From positions 1-64,000 of the forward strand of contig CAMCVL010000001.1 in NCBI GenBank assembly GCA_945881985.1: a stretch of 64,000 bases of DNA. The letters run 5' to 3'. Numbering within the stretch: position 1 is the first letter of the stretch; each line of letters starts with the position of its first letter. This document shows positions 8,521-17,311 of the stretch, in pieces. The notes beneath the pieces are model-generated. The model saw nothing but the letters and a program-made list of their open reading frames with translations. It had not been told where the DNA came from and made no database searches. The position numbers were made by a program, and so were the translations under genes. The DNA comes from Rickettsia typhi. Its GTDB lineage: Bacteria; Pseudomonadota; Alphaproteobacteria; Rickettsiales; Deianiraeaceae.

Positions 8521-9738
8521 ATGTTAAGTGTTTTAAATCGTAAATTTTGCCTATCGTTAAAAAAAACTCTGATGCAAAAATCCAAAGCATTTTCAGTTGT
8601 TGAGGTAAGCGTTGTAGTTGTTATTGCCAGTCTTTTGGTTTTTACTGCATTTAAGGGGATTGGTATTGTTAAAAAAAGTAAAATCAATAACTTGGTAAAG
8701 CAAATTAAAGAAATAGAGAATGGAACTAAAGCCTTTTACAATTTTAACGGAGCTTTACCCGGGGACACAACTCAGGATGTAATGATAGATTTTTCCAACC
8801 AATCTAAAACGGTTGATATAAAAACGGGCTTTCCTACAAACAGGGGGGATGGCGATGGTTTAATTGAGTTTGGTTATGGGTCTGATAAAAAAGCCGATGG
8901 AACCAGTCAGGATTGTAACGCAAATCCTTCAAACTATGCAAACGAGGCTACGCTTGCCATGTATCAACTTTATGCGGGTAATTATATATCTTCCAATGGT
9001 ATTGTAAGTTCAAACAAATCTCTTTACACAATAAGAAACACTGATGTTGATCAAGTGGAGTCAGCAATGGCAGCGACAAAAATAAAAGATTTATATATAT
9101 CTTTTTTTGGGATAAGTAATAAAACTACATCCACTTACTTTCCAACTAAACAAAGTGCTGGTCTATCTTACAACGGTAATACATTAATGATAGGTGGGAT
9201 ATATAAAACAAAAGCAAGTTTTGCATCTAATCAAGGATTATACTCGGACAATCCCGGAAGATTTAGCCTTATATCAGCACCCATAACTTACGACCCAGCT
9301 TTTCCAGATAGAGCTGGTTGCGCCCCATCTGTAACGCCTTATGCAAATGTTAATCTTACTGATGTAACAACTGGTTGCGATCTAACATGTCAATATTCCA
9401 TGGAGAATGGCAACTGCAGAAACTGGAACAATACAGATTACGCAACTCCACAGTATAATTCAACATGTCACTCGGTTAACTACTATTATCCTGTTGACCA
9501 GGTGTTAAAAGGCGAAGAGGCGGATGCAATCGACCGTGTTATTGATGACGGTAATCCATCAAGCGGAATCTTAAGGTCATTTACCTGTAGCTACGATAAT
9601 GGATTTTCTGGTGGAGGTTCAGTTGGTACTCATTACCAAAACGGTCTTGATGTATTTGTTGACCCTGTATGCTCAGCTGCAAATTCATCAAAAAACGAAA
9701 CCCCAAGAATTGTACTTTACATGCTTAACAATATTTAA
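8521..9738 (+). CDS. Cysteine-rich prepilin-like protein (type IV pilin / pseudopilin family)
   Basis: The N-terminus carries a class III (prepilin) signal: KSKA followed by FSVVEVSVVVVIA, with cleavage expected between A23 and F24, Glu at mature position 5 and a hydrophobic helix after it. The residue before the cut is Ala rather than the usual Gly. ATG 8572 (MQKSKA leader) is a good alternative start. The mature part, about 380 aa, is long for a pilin and contains GALPGDT, common in pseudopilin-like proteins, then a Ser/Thr/Asn-rich body with about nine cysteines, mostly in the last third. It is probably exported and possibly displayed at the surface. No assembly genes (PilB, PilC, PilD) are nearby. 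Role unknown. Confidence 0.75.
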   Translation: MLSVLNRKFCLSLKKTLMQKSKAFSVVEVSVVVVIASLLVFTAFKGIGIVKKSKINNLVKQIKEIENGTKAFYNFNGALPGDTTQDVMIDFSNQSKTVDIKTGFPTNRGDGDGLIEFGYGSDKKADGTSQDCNANPSNYANEATLAMYQLYAGNYISSNGIVSSNKSLYTIRNTDVDQVESAMAATKIKDLYISFFGISNKTTSTYFPTKQSAGLSYNGNTLMIGGIYKTKASFASNQGLYSDNPGRFSLISAPITYDPAFPDRAGCAPSVTPYANVNLTDVTTGCDLTCQYSMENGNCRNWNNTDYATPQYNSTCHSVNYYYPVDQVLKGEEADAIDRVIDDGNPSSGILRSFTCSYDNGFSGGGSVGTHYQNGLDVFVDPVCSAANSSKNETPRIVLYMLNNI

Positions 9739-9822
9739 TATCCATATGTGGATTTGCAAAGTGCAAAAACATTATGCAATTATATAGGTAAGGCTCTTAA
9801 TTAGTTTGGGCCTTAAGTAATA

Positions 9823-10509
9823 TTAAAACAAAAATCCAGCAAAGTTTTTAGCTGCAACCACACTCTGTTGCCCTAAGTTTTGTGTTACGCTTAGGCCTGT
9901 ATCCTGATTAAAGTACACTGATTTGGCGGCAAGAGATATGTCTTCCTCTGTAAATCTTACTCTGCCCAAGATAAAATTGTTTTTAAATCTAGTATTTACA
10001 TTGGATGTTTGAGCGAATATGAATATATTGTTTTGCCGCATCTTGGCAAAATCATCATTGCTGATAAATGCATCAAATGGCACAAAAGCAACCTGAACTT
10101 TTTTGTCAATGATGCCATTAAGACATTCTGTAAAAGTGTTAAATTGAATTTTTTTACAAAAGGCACCATAATAAAAGCAAATATTTACAATAGACGATTC
10201 CTCTGTAAAGCCTACGCAAAACTCTTGTTCTAATTGATTTGAAGCCGATATAACAAGGCGTAAAAAATGCCGATAGAAGTCACTAGTATAGTTATACAAG
10301 GCTTTATTTGTAACATTTTGTTGAAATGTGTCAAATTTTTTTAATAAAACAGCTTCTCGTAATGGTCTTACAAACAAATCATCTTTTAATCCTTGTTTGT
10401 AAATGGATACATCATGAACAACCTCAGCTCTTTGCTGCAAAAGGTGAAGGATTTGATCGTCAATTGCCTCAATTTTTTTTCTTAAGTCTTCCAGCCTATC
10501 TTTATTCAT
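9823..10509 (-). CDS. Chorismate mutase (AroQ class) with divergent C-terminal domain
   Basis: Residues 1-90 match the all-helical AroQ chorismate mutase, which converts chorismate to prephenate in Phe/Tyr synthesis: LEDLRKKIEAIDDQILHLLQQRAEVV, then RPLREAVLLKKF and YRHFLRLVISAS. The remaining ~135 residues do not show the catalytic TRF motif of prephenate dehydratase, but have short stretches (VQVAFVPFDAF) like the substrate-binding lobes seen in two-part alphaproteobacterial chorismate mutases. The enzyme probably performs only the mutase step; the domain-two role is unclear. Its ATG overlaps the proA stop by one base (TAATG), which implies translational coupling. Confidence 0.78.
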   Translation of the reverse strand: MNKDRLEDLRKKIEAIDDQILHLLQQRAEVVHDVSIYKQGLKDDLFVRPLREAVLLKKFDTFQQNVTNKALYNYTSDFYRHFLRLVISASNQLEQEFCVGFTEESSIVNICFYYGAFCKKIQFNTFTECLNGIIDKKVQVAFVPFDAFISNDDFAKMRQNNIFIFAQTSNVNTRFKNNFILGRVRFTEEDISLAAKSVYFNQDTGLSVTQNLGQQSVVAAKNFAGFLF

Positions 10510-11771
10510 TAGCTTCTAATTGAATAATTACCCTCTACCACAAACTTGTAAGTTGTAAGCCCCTCTAGGGCAACTGGCCCCCTTGCATGGAGCTTGTTTG
10601 TCGAAATTCCAATCTCTGCGCCAAGTCCAAGCTCCCCTCCGTCAGCAAACTGGGTTGAGGCATTGTGCATTACAATTGCAGAGTCCACGGCACGCATAAA
10701 TATATTAGCAGCCTTTTTATCCTCTGTAATTATGGACTCGGTATGACCTGAGGAGTATTTGGCAATGTGTAAAATTGCTTGATTTAGGTTGTCAACAATT
10801 TTAATGGCAAGCTTTGCTGCTAAAAATTCTTGGTAAAAATCGTCTTCACTTGCCTGTTTTACAAGCCCCGATATCTGCATAGCTCTATCGCAACCCACAA
10901 GCTCGCAGCCTTTGCCATTTAGCTCCTTGGCTAAATGTGGTAAAAAAGAATGTGCTATTTCTGCGTCTATCAAGATTGTTTCGGTAGCGCCGCAAACGGA
11001 TGTGCGTCTTAGCTTTGCATTTATTGCAACTAGCAATGCTTTTTGCAGGTTAGCGGCTGCGTGAATGTAAAGATGACAATTGCCGTCCAAATGCTTAAGC
11101 ACAGGTATGCGGGAGTTTTGCATAACAAACTTAATTAAACCTTTGCCGCCGCGTGGTATTACAAGGTCAATTAAATTATCTAGCTGCAAAACCTCGCCTG
11201 TAAGCTCTCTTTGGCTTGGGTTAAGAAGGATAAAGCAATCTATAAAGCTTTCAAGCCCGCTACTTTTTAAGGCTTGGCAAAACAAGCTATGCAAAATACT
11301 TGATGTAAAATAACTATCTGAGCCACATTTAAGCACGGCACCATTGCCGCTTTTAAAGCACAAAATTGCCGCGTCAATAGTTACATTAGGGCGGGACTCG
11401 TATATCATTAAAATCAAGCCAATAGGCACACGCATTCTGGTGATTTTTAATCCATTTGCAGGATTAGTTTTTGTGTCTATGATTTTAAAAACCTCATCTT
11501 GTAAGAGAGCAACATCTTTTACGCTAATTGCTATGTCATCTATTCTGTTTTCGTTAAGGCTTAGCCTATCAATTAAATTTGGCTCAAGACCCTTATTTTT
11601 TGCAAGCTCTATATCTCGTTGATTTGCTTGCAGTATCTGTTTTTTATTTAACAGTAAAAGCTCCGCCAAAGTTTGTAAAAATTGATTTTTTTGCTCCGTG
11701 CTAATTAAAGCAAGTTGTTTTTGCAAAGCTTTTGCCTTTGTAATTTGCAATTCAATATTAGTGGATGGCAT
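10509..11771 (-). CDS. proA: Gamma-glutamyl phosphate reductase
   Basis: ProA reduces gamma-glutamyl phosphate to glutamate semialdehyde with NADPH, the second step of proline synthesis. The 420-residue protein has the family motifs: MRVPIGLILMIYESRPNVT, the catalytic cysteine in RRTSVCGATETIL, YSSGHTESI and the C-terminal LGAEIGISTNKLHARGP. I chose ATG 11771; an upstream TTG would add six residues. proB is not adjacent. On the minus strand proA precedes the chorismate mutase gene, with TAATG overlap. A possible -35 (TTGACA) lies about 50 bp upstream on the same strand, with a poor -10. Confidence 0.93.
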   Translation of the reverse strand: MPSTNIELQITKAKALQKQLALISTEQKNQFLQTLAELLLLNKKQILQANQRDIELAKNKGLEPNLIDRLSLNENRIDDIAISVKDVALLQDEVFKIIDTKTNPANGLKITRMRVPIGLILMIYESRPNVTIDAAILCFKSGNGAVLKCGSDSYFTSSILHSLFCQALKSSGLESFIDCFILLNPSQRELTGEVLQLDNLIDLVIPRGGKGLIKFVMQNSRIPVLKHLDGNCHLYIHAAANLQKALLVAINAKLRRTSVCGATETILIDAEIAHSFLPHLAKELNGKGCELVGCDRAMQISGLVKQASEDDFYQEFLAAKLAIKIVDNLNQAILHIAKYSSGHTESIITEDKKAANIFMRAVDSAIVMHNASTQFADGGELGLGAEIGISTNKLHARGPVALEGLTTYKFVVEGNYSIRS

Positions 11772-11839
11772 ATAAAGCAAGAATAACAACTAGTAAATTT
11801 TGCATACAACAAAGATATTGTCAAGTGCAAAAATATTAC

Positions 11840-11868
11840 TTTACTTACCTGCAAAAACAATGTATAAT
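11840..11868 (+). promoter_or_regulatory. Predicted promoter for the gene at 11931
   Basis: TTTACT (11840-11845), 17-bp spacer and a consensus TATAAT (11863-11868), 62 bp before the ATG at 11931, in the gap between divergent genes. Confidence 0.45.
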
Positions 11869-11930
11869 AAGCAAGACTTTTTCTTTAACTTAAAAACATC
11901 ACTGGACAATACTTTGTAAAATTATAAAAA

Positions 11931-12386
11931 ATGTTTATTTCTTTTGTAAGATTACGATTGCCTAAGCTCAGGCGATTTACTAAAAGACTGCAAAACAAAA
12001 CAATAAATCTATTGCCAAACATAATATACAATAGAGTTTATGTTAATTGTAACGAAAGTCATCTTTTACCCATAAGTAAAAAGATACACCTAAGGCATTT
12101 AAGCTCAATTATGCCAGATGGTAGAAGCTTTTTAATTGCTTACGAAATCAGCAAAGAGCAAGCAATAGATAAAAATGAAAATGATGATTATGATTTGGAT
12201 AAAACGGAATCCTTGGAGCAAGATTGCATTGAGGATTTTGATAAGATTAATTTTACTTCATCAAAAACAGACTTAGACTCAAGCTTTGCCTTGTTATGCA
12301 AAGTTAGCCCCTCTGTTTGCAAATATATTAAGAGCCACAGTTACTGCACGGCAAAAATTACAAAAAAAAGCATGTTTATGCTTTAA
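11931..12386 (+). CDS. Uncharacterised 151-residue protein
   Basis: No family recognised. The N-terminus is strongly basic (LRLPKLRRFTKRLQNK), the middle is acidic (DKNENDDYDLDKTE), and four cysteines are spread along the chain, two in the last 30 residues. There is no signal peptide or membrane segment. The gene stands alone between proA and the TonB receptor; its stop codon overlaps the stop of the convergent receptor gene by a few bases. A reasonable -10 element upstream and coding-like codon use support a real gene, but the evidence is moderate. Confidence 0.55.
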   Translation: MFISFVRLRLPKLRRFTKRLQNKTINLLPNIIYNRVYVNCNESHLLPISKKIHLRHLSSIMPDGRSFLIAYEISKEQAIDKNENDDYDLDKTESLEQDCIEDFDKINFTSSKTDLDSSFALLCKVSPSVCKYIKSHSYCTAKITKKSMFML

Positions 12387-14557
12387 AAATCGTAAGATGT
12401 ACCAAGTTTAATGCTGCGGCCCGGCTGGTAGTTTGCAGTATTAACAACCCTGTAAGGCTTGTTAAATAGATTATCAATGCCAGCATTAATGTTGATGTTT
12501 TTGCCGATGCTGTATTGTGCGTAGATGTCGTGCACTGCGTATCCTGCCCTTGCAGGACTAAAATAATTGCCACCATTTGTTTTAGGATTAGGATTAACCT
12601 CGTAAGCACTGTTTGTTGTTGTGTAGTCAAAAGATTTTGCAAATGTGGCTCTCCAGCCAAAAACAAAATCACTTAAGTTGTAGTAAATATTTGCTTTAAG
12701 TGTGCGTGGAGTGGAGGAAAACAGCTGCAAACCGCTCGCATTTTCGTAAGCATTAACATAGCTATATCCTAGGTCAAAGCCAATGTTGTTGCTTTGGTAT
12801 TTTGCCTCTGCCTCAAAGCCTTTAATTGTTGCACGGCTAACATTTTTGTATTCCGTGTAGCCACTACCAGTCCAGCAGGATGGATTGTAGTAGGTTGAGG
12901 CGGTACTCATATTACAAATTGGTCCTCTGGCACCCATTTTAGGAGCTACTGCAGAGTCGTTAATAACTTGATTGATATAATCAAAGCTTTGAGTGTTATA
13001 GACTGAGGTTTTAAATGTTAGTCTGTCGCTTGCTTGTATTTTGTCCTTAAAATCAAAGCCAAAGCCAATTTCCAAAGTCCTATTTCTCTCGGCTTTTAAG
13101 TGAGGATTTGAAACAAAGTTATTTGTGTAAAATCCAGTATTGTAATGCTGACCGGTTGCGTATTTTTCGGTAATATTTGGTGCTCTAAAGCCGTAAGAAT
13201 AGCTTGTAAAAAGCAATGCCCAGCTTTTTGGCTTGTAGGACACTCCAAGTTTTGGTGAAAATGCATCGTTAACATCCTTGCTATTTGCTATGTCTTGTGA
13301 GGTGCTTTTGTATCTGTCGTATCTTATTGCTGGCAAGATTATAAACTGCCCAGCTTTGGTTGTAATGTCAATTTCGTTTTGTGCAAAAAGCCCATAGAGG
13401 GTATTTTGCCCATTTGGAACAAGGCTCCACAAATTGCCATTTGAGCTTGCTTTTTGAGTGTCTTTAAAAAAGTTTAATCCATAAATTAAAGTGTTTTTGT
13501 AGTTTTGACTTGGGGTAAGGGTATGTCTGTTTTGTATGTCAAAGCCTGTTGTGTTGTAGCTTCTGTCCCTTTTTGTGCCAAGGGGTGCTGTTTTAGAGGA
13601 GTTTGTAATTGATGTATAATCAACTGAGGTGTATGTGTTGTAAAGGTTTGTTTCTAGGTTGAGGTTTTTGCCTTTTGTAAGATTGTAAGCAATTGATGCT
13701 AAATAGGTATTGGTTTTTTTGTCAGTTAAAAAGGCACTATCTTGCGGGCTAATTGTTTTGTCGCCAGCTTGCTGAGGGTTGGCAAATTCCTTAGATTTTG
13801 CAGTGCTTGCCTGCAAGTTAAATTTAATTTTTTGATTATCGTCAATCTTGTAAGTTGTTTTAAAAAGGCTACTTAAAATTTTGTCGCTAGAGTTTGTAAG
13901 TGTTTGACCATTACCAAGTTTTATATTACCGGAGTCCCTATAGACAAGGCTGGAAACAATATCAAGATTGTCAGTTTTGCCATATGAAGATGCCGAAATC
14001 ATAGACTCATTACGCACGGATGAGTAGTTTGACTTAAGAGTGCTACCATATCTTTTGTCGCCGTCTAGCATGTCGGCGGCATCTTTTGTAGTAAGGGCAA
14101 CAACCCCACCAAGCCCCCCGCTGCCGTAAATTGCAGATTGAGTGCCTTTTGAAACCTCCACTTGCTTTAAAAGCTCAGGCTCCACAAATAATCTGCCGGA
14201 GTGACCAGAGTTAAAGTTTTGTCTAGCTCCATCTAAAAGAACAATAACTCCGCTGCCAGAGTATCCTCTAATTCTTGGTTCGTAGCCGTTTCGCAATGGT
14301 CCGCCGGTAAAATCCGCTCCGTTAACATCACGCAAAAGCTCTGGTAATGTTTGTGAGTTTTTATGCAAAGGGCCTTCCTTGCTTTGAGTGCTAGTCATTG
14401 ACGGCACGGCAAAACTATCCCTTGCCTTCTTAGTTGCAACAACTGTTATTGTATCGTATTTATCATCTTTTTGTAAATCCTGAGTAAATGCACTACTAAA
14501 TTGCATCAATGCAAAAAAGCAAGCCACTAAGGCTTTTTTTAAGTAATATTTAAACAT
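12383..14557 (-). CDS. TonB-dependent outer-membrane receptor, probable heme type
   Basis: A 724-residue outer-membrane barrel with a signal peptide (residues about 1-25), a TonB-box-like DTITVVA near 35, a plug domain (LPELLRDVNGADF, RIRGYSG, GHSGRLFVEPELLKQVEVSKG, SAIYGSGGLGGVV) and a C-terminal beta signal ending in Tyr-Asp-Phe. Two landmarks of heme receptors are visible: a FRAP box (SYGFRAPN, about residue 456) and an NPNL-like box (NPHLKAE, about 483), with a histidine between them (GQHYN). This suggests uptake of heme or heme proteins driven by TonB-ExbBD, which are not in the window. Convergent with the gene at 11931 and divergent from lpxD. A perfect inverted repeat upstream may be its operator. 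Confidence 0.88.
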   Translation of the reverse strand: MFKYYLKKALVACFFALMQFSSAFTQDLQKDDKYDTITVVATKKARDSFAVPSMTSTQSKEGPLHKNSQTLPELLRDVNGADFTGGPLRNGYEPRIRGYSGSGVIVLLDGARQNFNSGHSGRLFVEPELLKQVEVSKGTQSAIYGSGGLGGVVALTTKDAADMLDGDKRYGSTLKSNYSSVRNESMISASSYGKTDNLDIVSSLVYRDSGNIKLGNGQTLTNSSDKILSSLFKTTYKIDDNQKIKFNLQASTAKSKEFANPQQAGDKTISPQDSAFLTDKKTNTYLASIAYNLTKGKNLNLETNLYNTYTSVDYTSITNSSKTAPLGTKRDRSYNTTGFDIQNRHTLTPSQNYKNTLIYGLNFFKDTQKASSNGNLWSLVPNGQNTLYGLFAQNEIDITTKAGQFIILPAIRYDRYKSTSQDIANSKDVNDAFSPKLGVSYKPKSWALLFTSYSYGFRAPNITEKYATGQHYNTGFYTNNFVSNPHLKAERNRTLEIGFGFDFKDKIQASDRLTFKTSVYNTQSFDYINQVINDSAVAPKMGARGPICNMSTASTYYNPSCWTGSGYTEYKNVSRATIKGFEAEAKYQSNNIGFDLGYSYVNAYENASGLQLFSSTPRTLKANIYYNLSDFVFGWRATFAKSFDYTTTNSAYEVNPNPKTNGGNYFSPARAGYAVHDIYAQYSIGKNININAGIDNLFNKPYRVVNTANYQPGRSIKLGTSYDF

Positions 14558-14591
14558 AACTTAGGTAAAAATTACAAAAAAATTAAGGCGA

Positions 14592-14631
14592 TTTATTCTT
14601 GTAATATAAGCTTTAAAAACACAAGAATAAA
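14592..14631. promoter_or_regulatory. Perfect 11-bp inverted repeat in the TonB receptor/lpxD divergent region
   Basis: TTTATTCTTGT (14592-14602) and its exact complement ACAAGAATAAA (14621-14631) are separated by 18 bp. The left arm is 35 bp upstream of the receptor ATG. It could bind a dimeric iron or heme regulator, or form a stem-loop in the receptor leader. A T-run follows on the + strand, but no + strand gene precedes it, so a terminator is unlikely. Confidence 0.5.
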
Positions 14632-14709
14632 GATTTTTTTTATTACTTGATATTTGTATTGCTTTGTTTAAGATTTATCTTTTATGTTAAATATTAATTA
14701 TTTGTGTAA

Positions 14710-15753
14710 ATGAGCTGCTTAAAACCTATCGCAAGCTTTAGCTTACAGGAGATTGTGGCAAAGTTTGGCTGCAAGGCTATCAACTTAAACGCAAATACAA
14801 TAATAACATCTGCAAATACTATTGAGGCAGCTGGTGATGGGGATGTTTGCTTTGTGTCCAACACCAAGTATATCAAATTTTTGCAATCTACACAAGCGTC
14901 TGCATGTATTGTTGACAGTGATTTGGCGGAGGCATTTACAAAAGAATATTCATCTTTTAAAACTACCTTACTAGTTTGTAAAAATCCTTATCTTATTTTT
15001 TCGCAAATTGTAAGCGATATTTACGGCGGCGGGGAGTATTGCAATCAGGATGGCTTAGGTTTTGTATCCTCCAAAGCAAGCGTGCACGGCGGTGCAATTG
15101 TTGACGCTAGTGCTAAAATCTATGATTTTGCGGTGATTGAGGAGGGCGTGACGATTGGCAAAAATGTTGTAATTATGCCAAACACATTTATTGGCAAAGG
15201 CTCTGTTATTGGTGATGGTAGTTATATTTACGACAATGTGTCAATCTACTATGCCACAATTGGTAGTGATTGTGTTGTAAGATCTGGGGTGAGGATTGGT
15301 CAGCTTGGCTTTGGTTTTGCACCGGATGGTAAGGGAGGGTCGTTTAAAAATCAGCACATTTGCGGCGTTGTTATTGGCAACAGGGTGGACATAGGGTCAA
15401 ATACAACAATCGACAGGGGTTATCTACAGGATACGCAAATTGGTAGTGACACAAAGATTGATAACTCGGTTGTAATAGGTCACGGAGCAGTGATTGGCAA
15501 TGGATGTTTTTTTGCAGGTAATTCATGCGTTGCAGGCAGTACCATTGTTGGCAATTATGTTGTTTGCGGTGGGCATAGCGGCATAGCTGGACACATTAAA
15601 ATTGCAGATATGATTAAAATTGCAGGTAATTCTGGCGTAACAAAAGATTTGTTGATTAAGGGCGAAACTTACGGGGGCTTTCCGGCTCAGCCAGCAAACA
15701 TTTGGCGTAAGCAAACTGCTTTTTTAAATCGTTTGTTTAAAAAATCGCAATAG
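14710..15753 (+). CDS. lpxD: UDP-3-O-acylglucosamine N-acyltransferase
   Basis: LpxD adds the N-linked hydroxyacyl chain from acyl carrier protein in the third step of lipid A synthesis. The 347-residue protein has an N-terminal uridine-binding domain (about 1-105) and a left-handed parallel beta helix of hexapeptide repeats (about 110-310), with IDRGYLQDTQIG and the likely catalytic His258 in VVIGHGAVIG. The C-terminal GETYGGFPAQPANIWRKQ is typical. Its presence shows that the cell makes lipid A. It stands alone here; lpxA, lpxB and fabZ are not adjacent. Confidence 0.93.
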   Translation: MSCLKPIASFSLQEIVAKFGCKAINLNANTIITSANTIEAAGDGDVCFVSNTKYIKFLQSTQASACIVDSDLAEAFTKEYSSFKTTLLVCKNPYLIFSQIVSDIYGGGEYCNQDGLGFVSSKASVHGGAIVDASAKIYDFAVIEEGVTIGKNVVIMPNTFIGKGSVIGDGSYIYDNVSIYYATIGSDCVVRSGVRIGQLGFGFAPDGKGGSFKNQHICGVVIGNRVDIGSNTTIDRGYLQDTQIGSDTKIDNSVVIGHGAVIGNGCFFAGNSCVAGSTIVGNYVVCGGHSGIAGHIKIADMIKIAGNSGVTKDLLIKGETYGGFPAQPANIWRKQTAFLNRLFKKSQ

Positions 15754-15799
15754 CTTAATTGTAAAGATTGTATAAATTTTTATAAAGTCAAAAATAAAC

Positions 15800-15828
15800 T
15801 TGACACTAAGTTAAGTCTTGTTTAAAAT
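15800..15828 (+). promoter_or_regulatory. Strong predicted promoter for rpsD
   Basis: TTGACA (15800-15805), 17-bp spacer and TAAAAT (15823-15828), 41 bp before the rpsD ATG. A near-consensus match, as expected for a ribosomal protein gene. Confidence 0.65.
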
Positions 15829-15869
15829 AGGTGATATTATGTTTTTTATTGTTTTTATTTGCTTGTTAA

Positions 15870-16490
15870 ATGTCTAAAATTATTTTAGCTAAAAAAAAGA
15901 TTGCCAGAAAGTACGGGGTTGATTTATACGGCGAACACAGATCTACAAGAACCAAAAAACCTTACCTACCTGGTATGCACGGTGAAAAACTTGTTAGAAG
16001 GGTTACTACATACAGCTCGCAGTTAAAAGCAAAGCAAATTCTTAAGTTTTACTACGGTCTTACCGAAAAGGTCTTAAAAAAATATGCAAACATTGCTATT
16101 AACGCAAAGGGTAATGGTATTGACAACCTTGCAAACGCTCTTGAAAGACGCCTTGATGTTGTAATTTTTAGAGCTGGATTTGTGCCAACAATTTTTGCTG
16201 CTAAGCAATTAGTGTCTCACGGACATGTGCAAGTTGATGGTAAAACCGTTAATGTTTCATCTTATAGCTTAAAAAACGGGCAAGTCGTTTCGCTTAAACA
16301 AAGAGCAAGAAAAATGGACTTGGTTGTTAATAGCGTTTCGGTTGCTTCAAGCCTGCGTAAAATTGCTGATTATTTGGATGTTGATACAGCTGGCTTTGTA
16401 ACTTCAATAAAACAAAACTTTAATGCTACTGAGGTTCCTTACGAGTGCGAAATTGAGTTCCCCCTAATTGTTGAATACTACAACAGATAG
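15870..16490 (+). CDS. rpsD: 30S ribosomal protein S4
   Basis: S4 is a primary 16S rRNA binder that starts 30S assembly. The 206-residue protein has the full family layout, with an N-terminal KYGVDLYGEH region, GMHGEK, KAKQILKFYYGLTEK, and the S4 RNA-binding domain (about 93-155) with RRLDVVIFRAGF and AKQLVSHGHVQVDGKTVN. In most Alphaproteobacteria rpsD is a single gene outside the large ribosomal operons, as here. The N-terminal zinc-binding cysteines of some S4 proteins are absent. Confidence 0.96.
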   Translation: MSKIILAKKKIARKYGVDLYGEHRSTRTKKPYLPGMHGEKLVRRVTTYSSQLKAKQILKFYYGLTEKVLKKYANIAINAKGNGIDNLANALERRLDVVIFRAGFVPTIFAAKQLVSHGHVQVDGKTVNVSSYSLKNGQVVSLKQRARKMDLVVNSVSVASSLRKIADYLDVDTAGFVTSIKQNFNATEVPYECEIEFPLIVEYYNR

Positions 16491-16879
16491 TAAGTGATTT
16501 ATTTTGTAGATTTAAACAACTTATTAAGCTAACAGTGGCAATATTAGCTAAGCAGTTAAAACACCATAAAATTTACCAAAATATTATAAATAACATAGTT
16601 TATAATATAAAATAGCCCCTAGCTTTAGCTATGCTTTGCTGTAGCCAAATGCTATACAAGTGGCAATATTTTTTGCTTTGCAAAGTAAAAAATCTATTAT
16701 TTTTATCTATAGCGTGGCAAGTGCTTTTTGTTTTGCAAAAATAAATAAGTTGTTGTGCAAAAAATAGATAAGGCTTAAAACCACGCCTGTTAGCCTAAAG
16801 TTTAGCCTCTTCGCCCACTAGAGGGCTTTGATTTAAGAAGTAACTCCTTTTTTCAATACATGCAAACTCTACATAAAAC

Positions 16880-17235
16880 CCCACTCTCTGCAATACTAGC
16901 CAGCCCTCCTCCCCCCCATGCAAGCAAAGCTTGCAGGCGGAGCTGGCTAATGGGGGCTATGGAGGTTTAATTTAAAGTGTGTTTTAGATTGATAAGGTAT
17001 TATAGTACTCTAAGTAATCTTATCAAACTCTTTTATACTAAAACCGTAATCATCAAATCTATGCAAAATCCCTCTCTCTTGGGTGTTTTGCCCCAGCCCT
17101 GCCCCCTAGCGGCTTTGCCGCCTAGGGCTGGGGCAATATTTTTTGCTTTGCAAAAAATTAAGCTTATTAATGTAATTTTGACAATCCTGCCCCCTGTAGT
17201 TGTTAGTAAAGGGAGTAGGAACAGGTGGCTAATGG
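16880..17235 (+). repeat. Long dispersed repeat, copy 1 (about 355 bp)
   Basis: Copy 1 matches, in inverted orientation, the segment at about 54717-55078. Shared landmarks in order: a C-rich hairpin beginning CTAGCCAGCC, TGGAGGTTTAATTTAAA, TTTTAGATTGATAAG, AATCATCAAAT, CTCTTGGGTGTTTTGCCCC, a strong hairpin with arms GCCCCAGCCCT and AGGGCTGGGGC (17090-17135), and TAGTTGTTAGTAAAGGG. By eye the copies agree at most positions. A second partial unit starts near 17222, so the unit is about 283 bp long and partly tandem here. Confidence 0.8.
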
Positions 17236-17311
17236 AAAAGGTAATGTTTAATTTAAATTTTGTTTTAGATTGATAAGTCATATAATAATGACAATTAACA
17301 ACCTCGCCCAC

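Noticed and set aside
10509-11771. Phage or plasmid origin for the block proA-chorismate mutase
   Set aside because: Codon use and neighbours look like the rest of the chromosome; no integrase, att-like repeat or composition shift is visible.
12376-12672. Thr/Leu-rich frame overlapping the 3' end of the TonB receptor gene on the same strand
   Set aside because: It lies inside the receptor gene in another frame and has no independent support.
14592-14650. Rho-independent terminator (stem plus T-run on + strand)
   Set aside because: No gene on the + strand ends upstream: the receptor gene is on the other strand and lpxD begins downstream. A regulatory site fits better.
16977-17311. Open frames on both strands encoding an ALPPRAGAIFFALQKIK-like peptide, with a similar frame at 54656-54874
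   Set aside because: Both are by-products of the shared long repeat and its hairpin; they lack starts with support, and the similarity reflects the DNA repeat, not a conserved protein.
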